From NCBI GenBank assembly GCA_900215285.1, contig OCMG01000001.1, positions 105,440 through 169,439 of the forward strand: DNA of 64,000 nucleotides, in the 5' to 3' direction. This DNA comes from Ensifer adhaerens. GTDB taxonomy: Bacteria > Pseudomonadota > Alphaproteobacteria > Rhizobiales > Rhizobiaceae. Under the pieces are notes generated by a model. It did not search any database. It saw nothing but the letters and a program-made list of their open reading frames with translations, and was not told the DNA's origin. Positions 1-7,540 of this stretch are shown piece by piece. The first letter of the stretch is position 1, and every line of letters starts with the position of its first letter. Both the position numbers and the translations under genes were made by a program.

Positions 1-273
1 CTCCATCGCCTCGCGCAATTTATCCTCTGGAAGAAGATTCGCAAAGAAAGGTGGCAAAGCCCTTGCGACGGGCTTCGGGTCCTTCCGCAAACCCCCATGT
101 GCCGCGCGGAATGACAAACTGAGCACTGGGAAACCACCGGTCTGTCGATAGCTCTCATCAAAGCTGAACGCGTTGAAGTCTCCCGGCGTCCTCACGATCA
201 TGCCGACCTTCAGGTCATTCAGCAGCACGTCCAGTGAGGTTATAGATCTTGGATCAAGTGGCGCATCAGACAT
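1..273 (-). CDS. hipA: HipA-type kinase toxin, N-terminal part (runs off left edge)
   Basis: The minus-strand frame opens with ATG at 273 and stays open to base 1, giving 91 residues. The translation contains a HipA N-terminal subdomain pattern: GDFNAFSFDESY, then GGFPVLSLSF, then LPPFFANLLPEDKLREAM. HipA family proteins are Ser/Thr kinases that inactivate glutamyl-tRNA synthetase and induce persistence. The kinase domain itself lies outside the window, so activity cannot be judged. The start overlaps the end of the upstream HipB-like gene by 8 bases (ATGTCTGA), so the two are translationally coupled in one operon. Confidence 0.85.
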   Translation of the reverse strand, partial: MSDAPLDPRSITSLDVLLNDLKVGMIVRTPGDFNAFSFDESYRQTGGFPVLSLSFRAAHGGLRKDPKPVARALPPFFANLLPEDKLREAME

Positions 274-577
274 TGCCATCACCATCAGGGCTGGCGACGA
301 AAGCAGGAAGGTCATCTTCGGCGCCACCTGGTTGCAGTAAAGCGTCAACCGCCGGGACCATGGCCTGCGGGATGAGCATCAGTTCCAGACCAAGCGCACG
401 ACCAATGTTGATCAGGGTGGTCGTACGGGCCGCGCTGGCTCCAGCCTCAATCTCGCGGTACCGCGGACGCGACAGGCCCGCCATATCCGCAACCTGCTCC
501 TGGGTGAGGCCCAAAGTCTTGCGCGACGTCTTGAGCTGCCGAGCTATGTCCTGAAGAGCCTCCGGATTCGACTTCAT
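266..577 (-). CDS. hipB: HipB-like Xre antitoxin/repressor
   Basis: A 103-residue protein with one Xre-type helix-turn-helix at about residues 12-65 (TRKTLGLTQEQVADMAGLSR, then YREIEAGASAARTTTLINIGRALGL). It precedes and overlaps the HipA gene, the standard order for hipBA. HipB proteins neutralise HipA and repress their own promoter. The start ATG at 577 lies inside the first of two spaced direct repeats upstream, which fits autoregulation. The tail is acidic and Pro/Gly-rich, as in other HipB proteins whose C-terminal end contacts HipA. Confidence 0.85.
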   Translation of the reverse strand: MKSNPEALQDIARQLKTSRKTLGLTQEQVADMAGLSRPRYREIEAGASAARTTTLINIGRALGLELMLIPQAMVPAVDALLQPGGAEDDLPAFVASPDGDGNV

Positions 578-614
578 ATGATACCTTAACGATTCATTTT
601 CCCCAATATGATAC
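576..614 (-). promoter_or_regulatory. Candidate hipBA operator (two direct repeats)
   Basis: ATATGATAC occurs at 576-584 and again at 606-614, a 30-bp repeat distance close to three helical turns. The first copy overlaps the hipB start codon. The AT-rich 580-782 stretch around it is the only promoter space for hipBA and also for the divergent gene at 783. A HipB-family dimer bound at both sites is an inference from position. Confidence 0.4.
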
Positions 615-782
615 GTCTACATATCCTACTACATCTGTTCATGTCAAACTAAATGACGCCAATAAGGATCATATGAGAATAAAAGATCTTCTTACAGATC
701 AAATTTTTCTCCTCCACTGATAAGGCGCTAGACAATCTAGGCACCAAAACTGGAAGCACACCCGCAATAAACGCTTCTTTAA

Positions 783-3188
783 ATGTCCGCTCCTACCCGC
801 CCACGCTCGGCACTGGTGCCGAGAGAACGGAAAAAGAGCATGACCAAACACGATCTTTCAACTCATCACTTTCAACGGAAAATCTCAGATTTCTGCGAGG
901 TGCGCATCGCGCCAGTCGCCTCACAGCGAGTTCTGGAAAGCATTCGGCCCTATCTCATAGGTCTTGTCGTTCACCGCCGGCCACCACCGATCGTGAGTGG
1001 CCGTATGGATTGGGCGGCCATTGGCCAGGCATGCGGGATTGAAGGCGAAATGACCGCGGAGTTGAAAAAGCAGCTGCGTCCAGGTTTGGACGCGATTATC
1101 CGCTGGCTCGGAACGCCACCCGTCGCCGAGGACATCCTGTCGGCGAAACCACGTGCGAAGACGAAGAAACCCATCCCCCGGAAGTCGGAAACTGTGACGC
1201 GTTCCAGGCCGCAACAGATCCGCTCAGACAAGATCCCGGCTCAATCTTCGTCAATGCCAAGAGGGCCACAACCGAAACCGATTAGTCCTTTTCCTGAACC
1301 ATTGTTCGAAGCAACTGATGATCCGGCCAGCTTTCAAGATGCCCTCGTTTATCAGATGCGCCGGTTCGGCGAGAGCTACTGGCAACTCTACCGCGCCGTC
1401 GTTGGCCTGGGTGAGACGTTCGATGAAAAGACTCTGCTGTCGTGGGTTCAGGGCGAGCGCGTGCCGCGATCTCTGATGAGTTTCGAGATCCTGTCCCGTA
1501 TCGAGCGGCGCTACCGACTGGGACAGGGCTATTTCAAAGCGAAGCTGCCGCACCAATCCCGCTCCCCATACGGTCATGATATGGGCGACATCAGCGCCGC
1601 GGAGCGGCGACGACTTGCATGGCATCTTCCGGACAATTTCAGCAGCTTGCCGTTCTCTAAGCGGGAGGAAATCATCGAATGGGTGCGCCGGGTCATTATC
1701 TCGGGCTCAACCGACTATCGTCGCTACCAGGCGGCGGCCACCAAACAACGTTATGCAATACGATTTCCGGGGATCACTTATGGCGGAGGCGCCCTGTCTC
1801 CACGGCCACAAATAAACCCGGACAGCACGAGCCCCAATCCAGAGGCCTTTGAAGATCCTGATCTCCTGTCGGGCGTCGTCGATGCGCCTCAGCAACTGGC
1901 TATGGAGATGGCCGACCTGATCCGGTTCAAGACATCGACGCTGACCGCAATCGGCTTTCAACGAAATGGAGTTTGGGGAGAGGAAACCGCATCCCAGAAG
2001 GTCGAGCATCTAGGCCTCATGTTTGGTGCACTCGCTGCCTCACCAGCCAGCGTCGTCAAAGGGCGTGGTGTGCCGCTCAGCCAACTGACCTTTGGCCTGT
2101 TGATCTTCCCGGGCGTCTGGGACTGGTACCTGCAATGGCGGGAGCAGCGCCGCGGCTTCTACACCAAATGGGAAGAAGACATGCTGATGGTGGCCCAAGC
2201 TCTCACGCGGGCACAGGTGGGCTGGATTCGCCAGAATCCGGGGCTTCTGAAGAGGGTTCAGCCAATCGAAGGGCTGGTAGCTTCTGAGGAGATAGAATTC
2301 GCAGCACGCGACTGGCACGGTGCCTGCGATGCTTTCCACCGGCACGCTGCCAATCGTTCGAAGGAAATCCAGCGTGTCATGCGCGTGCATCGCGACCCAT
2401 TCGAGCCGATCATGGTGGTCCTCGAAGCAGACAGCCCTCTCTCGGAATACCGCAAGATCACAGATGAGATCCTGAAACGCATGCCGGATGAAAATCGTTA
2501 TCCTCGGGCGGCAGCCGAAGCGGTCCGTTCTTTCCTTTTGCTACGGCTCGGCTTGCATCTGGGGCTCCGGCAAAAGAACCTTCGACAGCTTCGCTTGTGC
2601 CCGCGCGGGCATTTTCCGACATCGGAGCGGCGGCTGGAGGACATTAAATGCGGAGAACTACGCTGGAGCGATCGGGAAAACGGTTGGGAGGTCCTCATCC
2701 CGTCGGTCGCCTTCAAGAACTCAGGCTCGTCATTCTTCGGACAAAAGCCGTTCCGTTTGATCCTGCCGGATTTGCTCGACCTCTACAAATACCTTGAGGC
2801 CTATATCGATCGCCATCGCGGTGTGCTGCTCGGTCCAGCGAGAGATCCCGGCACCTTTTTCGTCAAGACGGTGAAGACCACAAGTCTGGACGCGGCATAC
2901 GATTCCACCAAATTCTATGAAGCCTGGCGGACCGTGATCCAACGCTACGGCATCTACAATCCCTATACCGGTCGCGGAGCCATCAAGGGCCTGCTGCCGC
3001 ATGGACCGCATAATCTTCGGGATATTCTGGCAACCCATATCCTCAAGCAGACCGGGTCATACGAGCAGGCGAGCTATGCAATCCAGGACACACCGGATGT
3101 CGTCCAGCAGCACTACGGTCGCTTCCTGCCGAAGGACAAAGCGGCACTTGCGGCGAAAATCCTCAATCAGGTTTGGGAGGCTGCATAG
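783..3188 (+). CDS. Very large tyrosine-recombinase-like protein
   Basis: An 801-residue ORF whose last third carries a tyrosine-recombinase pattern. Visible elements are an Arg in GLRQKNLRQLRL (about residue 595), HNLRDILATHIL (about 742, the HxxR box) and QQHYGRFLP (about 776, candidate nucleophilic Tyr). Normal phage-type integrases are 350-450 residues, so roughly 550 N-terminal residues are unexplained. Part of that region is basic and Pro-rich (residues 110-160). An alternative start is ATG 840. It sits beside a toxin-antitoxin pair and a defence cluster, so it may mobilise the island or act as a recombinase-derived defence or accessory protein. No att repeats were recognised. Confidence 0.7.
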   Translation: MSAPTRPRSALVPRERKKSMTKHDLSTHHFQRKISDFCEVRIAPVASQRVLESIRPYLIGLVVHRRPPPIVSGRMDWAAIGQACGIEGEMTAELKKQLRPGLDAIIRWLGTPPVAEDILSAKPRAKTKKPIPRKSETVTRSRPQQIRSDKIPAQSSSMPRGPQPKPISPFPEPLFEATDDPASFQDALVYQMRRFGESYWQLYRAVVGLGETFDEKTLLSWVQGERVPRSLMSFEILSRIERRYRLGQGYFKAKLPHQSRSPYGHDMGDISAAERRRLAWHLPDNFSSLPFSKREEIIEWVRRVIISGSTDYRRYQAAATKQRYAIRFPGITYGGGALSPRPQINPDSTSPNPEAFEDPDLLSGVVDAPQQLAMEMADLIRFKTSTLTAIGFQRNGVWGEETASQKVEHLGLMFGALAASPASVVKGRGVPLSQLTFGLLIFPGVWDWYLQWREQRRGFYTKWEEDMLMVAQALTRAQVGWIRQNPGLLKRVQPIEGLVASEEIEFAARDWHGACDAFHRHAANRSKEIQRVMRVHRDPFEPIMVVLEADSPLSEYRKITDEILKRMPDENRYPRAAAEAVRSFLLLRLGLHLGLRQKNLRQLRLCPRGHFPTSERRLEDIKCGELRWSDRENGWEVLIPSVAFKNSGSSFFGQKPFRLILPDLLDLYKYLEAYIDRHRGVLLGPARDPGTFFVKTVKTTSLDAAYDSTKFYEAWRTVIQRYGIYNPYTGRGAIKGLLPHGPHNLRDILATHILKQTGSYEQASYAIQDTPDVVQQHYGRFLPKDKAALAAKILNQVWEAA

Positions 3189-3571
3189 CCACTCTGATGA
3201 CTGGCTGATCCACATCGCCTATGCAGATGCAAACCAAGCCCCGCATCTGCATGGCCCTGCCGGTCTCCGCCTTGAACGGAATCGAACCCTCGCCCAGGCT
3301 GTAATTCCAGTGTAAACCCAGGTAGATACCACGCCATCGAATTGTAGCCTCATGACTTCCCGACATCTTTTAGGTGCCAATGGGCGAAACGCGGAAGCCC
3401 CGCGCGGGATTTACTCTTAGTCGTCTGCGCACAGATCGCCCCATCGTCGGTGTTGATGAAGGATCACTTTTCAGGGGGCAGACCAAATGGCATTCACCAG
3501 CCGACGGCTTTTGCAACCATAGTTCGCGATACCGTGTTGACGAAGCTCAGTCGCTAGCGAGAATGGATTGA
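3189..3571. other. Gene-free stretch after the recombinase
   Basis: About 380 bp between two gene ends that point toward each other (recombinase on plus, nuclease on minus). No convincing coding frame, hairpin terminator or att-like repeat was seen. Short open frames exist on both strands, but none shows a recognisable domain or a good ribosome-binding site. Confidence 0.4.
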
Positions 3572-4285
3572 TCACATTTCTACCCACAAATGTTCTAGGA
3601 GAATTTTGGGTAGGCCCAATTCGCGATCATGCTCAGATCGAAGAACAGCGACCCTATTGGGGATGTCGTGCTCGACAACGCTCAATCTATCTCCGACACT
3701 CCATCCAATAATACGCCTTCGGGCAAATCCACGAACCCAGAGATCCACCCTACGGACCCAACTAAGGATATCACCAGCCTGAACATAGGCGATCATCACG
3801 GCCTGTTCGTGCGAAGCACCGTGTAGGCCGGCCTTAAAACGCTGCACGCCGCCGGTGCTACCGCGTGCAACGCGGAGGTACTCGCGTTTATCGCGATCTC
3901 TTCCGACCGGTGTCGGGAGACGCTTGCATTCGACCGGCAGGAGTGCATCAAAATCGTCGTGACGACGTCCATCAATCCAGATCACCTCCCCGGCCGGTGC
4001 CACCGCGAGATCAATACGGCGGGCTGCCTGTATCTCATCGGGTTCCTCAACGCGAAACTGAAGAATGTCCCAACCATTTGTCTTTCTGGCGACCCCATTC
4101 AGATGCGCGCAGAGCTGAGACGTCAGATGTGTCTCGGCGTCCACAGGCCGCCTTCCTTCTCGGTCCCGCCAAATCGGAAGCTGCTGCAAGATAAATCCGA
4201 CAAGTTCGTTGAGCCAGGTTTTTGGTCGGTGAAGACCAAGAGAAAGACCTCCGGTCTGGATGTCGGCATCGTCATCCGCCAGCAT
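3572..4285 (-). CDS. Putative PD-(D/E)xK nuclease partner of the methyltransferase
   Basis: A 237-residue protein. The central part reads RRIDLAVAP (Asp near residue 92) followed about 26 residues later by LLPVECKRL (Glu-x-Lys near 118-120), the Asp...ExK layout of PD-(D/E)xK nucleases. Its ATG (4285) directly abuts the methyltransferase stop (TGAATG), so it is the last gene of that operon and probably coupled in translation. The likely job is DNA cleavage in a restriction-modification pair. The family assignment is inferred from the active-site pattern, not from overall similarity. Confidence 0.6.
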   Translation of the reverse strand: MLADDDADIQTGGLSLGLHRPKTWLNELVGFILQQLPIWRDREGRRPVDAETHLTSQLCAHLNGVARKTNGWDILQFRVEEPDEIQAARRIDLAVAPAGEVIWIDGRRHDDFDALLPVECKRLPTPVGRDRDKREYLRVARGSTGGVQRFKAGLHGASHEQAVMIAYVQAGDILSWVRRVDLWVRGFARRRIIGWSVGDRLSVVEHDIPNRVAVLRSEHDRELGLPKILLEHLWVEM

Positions 4286-7147
4286 TCAGAACCCCTGCGC
4301 TCGGAGATCGGCGAGGACATCGTCGCTGTCTCGCAAGGCAATCGAGCGCAACCAGTAGCGAAGACGGTTGGGCTTCAATAGAAAGATGAATCTGCCCTCA
4401 TAGATTCGGGCGATCCGCGTGACGGCAAGGGAACTGCCCTTCTGCTGGCTCAACAATGCGTCAAGTTTGCCGCGCAGATCGCTATCGCCATCCCATTCAA
4501 CTGCCCCGCGGCCGAACACGAATGGCAAGCACACAATTCCAGGCCAACGGCGCGGTTCAAGGGCAATAACGGGATTGTCCTTATATATCGCATTGATCTG
4601 TTTGCAAAAAACAGCCGCGAAATCAGCAAGATCTTCGCCGACTTCCTCCATAAGGAGCTTTGATTCACTGCCCTTGCGAACGAAGTCACGGTAGTAAGTC
4701 ACCACGTCCTCGGCAACGATCTGCTCATTTTCGCTGAGATCAAGATTCCCATCCTCTGGAAATGGCAATGCGAGCACATCGGCGCCCGCAATATTCGTGG
4801 CCTTCTGCGTGAACAGTTTCGTACTTACGGCGGCAACGAAGGCGCGCAGGGGAATAGACTGAGCCTTCATCCAATCATGCACGGAATCGAGATCATGCTT
4901 AGGCGCTTGCGCAAAGCCGACGATCTGGTTCTTGAACGTCAGATATCCATCAGACCACACGGCGTGAGGCAGATCCATATGCTCCCGAACGAGAAGCATC
5001 GGTGGGCTGAACAGGTCCGCCGAACGTGGCCCCTCAATGGTTTTTTCGGGAACCACGGTGATCATTTTCCTATCGATTCCATCAATGGTGAGCGCTTCGG
5101 ATGGAAGCAGGGGCTTACCGATCAAGTGCTCCGCTTTACGCGAAACGCCCTTCTTCCCCTCGACAAAACCCTCGCGCACATGCCACTGCCGCTCTGATGC
5201 GTAGTCGTAAAGCGTACGATATTGCTTGAGGCGCTTCACGAGGCTGAATGCGCGCGCGCCTCCGAGAAGGTTCACCCTCCAGATCTCAGGCCCAGACTCT
5301 GCCAGCACCGTGCTGCGGGGCAGCCAGTGCAGATCGTAGTAGTCTATATCAAACCCCTGTTCTGCATCAGCCCGTCCAACACGCCGGAAAACGGCATGAA
5401 GGATTCGTCTGTTTGCCGGAGCTTCGCCAGCTTGCGCCACGACGGCAATGATTTTGGTGTCAGCACCACCCTTACTGAACAGGCCCCGGATCGAGACAAA
5501 ATCGAGAATTTCACGGACATCCCAGCGAGCGAAGAACTTGGTTCGAAATGGCGCTGAGCTGGCATTGTAAATGAGATTATATTGCTGAAGCATCGAGAGC
5601 ACGCCACCGGCGACAAGTAATTCCATTGCTTCGTGCAGGAACAGGTAGGCGACCTGTTTGTCCGGCAGAGGGCCGTTTGCTTCGATGTATCTGCGATAGC
5701 TTCGCCGGGCGCCTTCGGTCTTGAGCGCTGATTCAAACGGAGGGTTGCCGACAATTACCCCAATCGGCTCTTCGATCAGCTTCTTTTCCTTGGCTTCAAA
5801 GAAGCATGACTCGATTAGCGTCCGATCCGTGAGCTTTGGAAATAGCTGAACGCTTGCCCTGATGTCCTCCGGCTCCAGCGCATCACAAAGCGCGAGACAT
5901 AAACTGAAGGCCGCCAGTTCGATTGCGCCGCGTTCGACATCAACACCACGGACACGCTCGATCAAAGAGCGCAGCACGTCGACGCCCGGCTTGGCCCACC
6001 CGTGCGTACTGCGCCAATGCAAAACAAGCCTTTTATAAGCCTCGACAAGGAAAACACCCGATCCGCATGCGGGATCGAGGATGAATTCCCCTTTCTCCAT
6101 CAGCGAATCCAAGCGCTGCCAGCTCAGCGCCTCGTCCAACATAAGCCGCACCAGCGACGGCGGCGTGTAGACCGAACTATCCGTATCGGTCACGAACAAC
6201 TGGTAGATGTGGCTAATGACTTCGACGGGCAAATCGCGGAACGAATACAATGCCCAAAGATTGAGCTGCCCCCCGGCTTCCTCACGCGCTTCGATCAACG
6301 TACTGAAACCGTCCAATTCCGTACTGGTTTCAAGCATTTTCTGGTCGGCATCGTCGATTGCGAACACATGCCCATTGAACCGCTTTTCGAGAGCCTTGAG
6401 GAGCTCGACCAGAGCCGGACCATTCGCCAAGACATGGAAAAAGCGCGTCGCGCCCTCCAAGAACTGGCCAAAAAAATCCAACGGCAATGCACCGCGCTCT
6501 TCTAAATAAGCAATCAGCAGCGACAGGATGAGCAGCCGGCGGCGAAGCGGCGCGTTGAGCAACCGGCTCGTTTTCAGCCGCCCATGTAACTCGCCCACAG
6601 CGTCGACGAGTCGACGGTGCGCCGACTTGGATGACGATAGAAGCAACTTACATGCGGCTGGATCATCCCAAAGCGTGCTGTTTCGCAGCCGCTCCGCATC
6701 CCACCACGCTTCGTGTGCACTGATCCGAGAGGCGAGGGTCAACGTTTTGACCGGGTTGCAGATCAGTTCTCCGGAGGAAGTGATGAAGTCCGGCTTATGG
6801 GCGCATCTGAACAGCTGCACTGTGCCGGGCAAGCGGCGGTAAAGGAGCGGGACGCCACCCCAGCTCCAGAGCCTCTTGTGCAGCTCCGCAAAAGACGGGT
6901 CATTGGCCGGACCATCGGAAACGAATACGAAAGCCTGAGGCGCGCCAGCCCCGCGCTTGGGGTCTGCTTCGAAAAATACGGCATAGGCACCGTAGGATGC
7001 CGCCTTTTCCATAATTGCGACTTCCTCCGGCGGCCGGCCGTCGGAAGAATAATCTTCGACGCGGACAAGACCATCAACGATCTCCGCATTCGGCTCGCCT
7101 AGCGAGCCGATCCATGCCGTTGCGTCATCGGTTACCGACATCACCAT
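4286..7147 (-). CDS. N6-adenine-type DNA methyltransferase (Eco57I/type I-like)
   Basis: A 953-residue protein. Motif I for S-adenosylmethionine binding is DPACGSGVFL at about residue 360. Catalytic motif IV is NPPF at about residue 467, typical of gamma-class adenine methyltransferases. About 340 residues precede the catalytic core, and a long C-terminal part follows that probably holds target recognition (YGRFIFLLKPNR near the end). A nuclease-like partner follows with no gap and a small ribbon-helix-helix gene precedes by 22 bp, forming a three-gene unit. It could be a type II/IIG-like restriction-modification enzyme or the methyltransferase of a less usual defence system. Confidence 0.85.
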   Translation of the reverse strand: MVMSVTDDATAWIGSLGEPNAEIVDGLVRVEDYSSDGRPPEEVAIMEKAASYGAYAVFFEADPKRGAGAPQAFVFVSDGPANDPSFAELHKRLWSWGGVPLLYRRLPGTVQLFRCAHKPDFITSSGELICNPVKTLTLASRISAHEAWWDAERLRNSTLWDDPAACKLLLSSSKSAHRRLVDAVGELHGRLKTSRLLNAPLRRRLLILSLLIAYLEERGALPLDFFGQFLEGATRFFHVLANGPALVELLKALEKRFNGHVFAIDDADQKMLETSTELDGFSTLIEAREEAGGQLNLWALYSFRDLPVEVISHIYQLFVTDTDSSVYTPPSLVRLMLDEALSWQRLDSLMEKGEFILDPACGSGVFLVEAYKRLVLHWRSTHGWAKPGVDVLRSLIERVRGVDVERGAIELAAFSLCLALCDALEPEDIRASVQLFPKLTDRTLIESCFFEAKEKKLIEEPIGVIVGNPPFESALKTEGARRSYRRYIEANGPLPDKQVAYLFLHEAMELLVAGGVLSMLQQYNLIYNASSAPFRTKFFARWDVREILDFVSIRGLFSKGGADTKIIAVVAQAGEAPANRRILHAVFRRVGRADAEQGFDIDYYDLHWLPRSTVLAESGPEIWRVNLLGGARAFSLVKRLKQYRTLYDYASERQWHVREGFVEGKKGVSRKAEHLIGKPLLPSEALTIDGIDRKMITVVPEKTIEGPRSADLFSPPMLLVREHMDLPHAVWSDGYLTFKNQIVGFAQAPKHDLDSVHDWMKAQSIPLRAFVAAVSTKLFTQKATNIAGADVLALPFPEDGNLDLSENEQIVAEDVVTYYRDFVRKGSESKLLMEEVGEDLADFAAVFCKQINAIYKDNPVIALEPRRWPGIVCLPFVFGRGAVEWDGDSDLRGKLDALLSQQKGSSLAVTRIARIYEGRFIFLLKPNRLRYWLRSIALRDSDDVLADLRAQGF

Positions 7148-7169
7148 GGCCTGACCTCAACCGAAGATG

Positions 7170-7364
7170 TCATTGCTCACGACGCGCTTTGCTGAGCTCA
7201 AACCCCTCACGCAGGAGATCAACCATTGTCATGCCCTGGGCCACCGCATAGCCTTTGAAAGCCTTCTTGAAGTCGACGGGAACTTTGAAGTTCAACGTCT
7301 CGAGCTTTTCGGGGGATTTGATGGAACCCGACTTTGGGAAGCTATCGACCTTGCGCTGCGCCAC
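7170..7364 (-). CDS. Small ribbon-helix-helix protein, probable operon regulator
   Basis: A 64-residue basic protein. After a flexible N-terminus it reads LETLNFKVPVDFKKAFKGYAV then GMTMVDLLREGFELS, which fits a beta strand and two helices of a ribbon-helix-helix DNA-binding fold. It is the first gene of the methyltransferase/nuclease unit. Inverted and direct repeats at 7402-7450 just upstream would suit an autorepressor or a timing (controller) role for the restriction genes. The family is common as an orphan on rhizobial plasmids; the controller role is inferred. Confidence 0.6.
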   Translation of the reverse strand: MAQRKVDSFPKSGSIKSPEKLETLNFKVPVDFKKAFKGYAVAQGMTMVDLLREGFELSKARREQ

Positions 7365-7401
7365 GAATCAGCTCCTCCCGGTTGCCGTGAATCACGAAAT
7401 A

Positions 7402-7450
7402 ACAGAATTCGGGATGGCCAGCAATCTGTGAACACAGAAAGACAGAATTC
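7402..7450 (-). promoter_or_regulatory. Candidate operator for the RHH/methyltransferase operon
   Basis: ACAGAATTC is present at 7402-7410 and 7442-7450 (40-bp repeat distance). Between them lies the inverted repeat CTGTG-AA-CACAG at 7426-7437. The whole pattern is 40-90 bp upstream of the small RHH gene and in no coding sequence. It is a plausible binding region for that protein. Confidence 0.4.
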
Positions 7451-7540
7451 AGTGTTTTGCAAGCCGCGAGTCCCTTCGAGAACAAAAAACCGGTCCGAAT
7501 GAGAGGCGTTGCCATCTGGCTTTCAGCTTGATGCCAACCA

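Noticed and set aside
3265..3300. Minus-strand GGTTCGATTCC resembling a tRNA T-loop, near the recombinase gene (possible att site)
   Set aside because: The flanking T stem has a mismatch and no acceptor, D or anticodon arms could be built; no matching repeat was seen elsewhere.
3163..3366. 67-residue minus-strand ORF after the recombinase
   Set aside because: Overlaps the recombinase 3' end, no ribosome-binding site or family.
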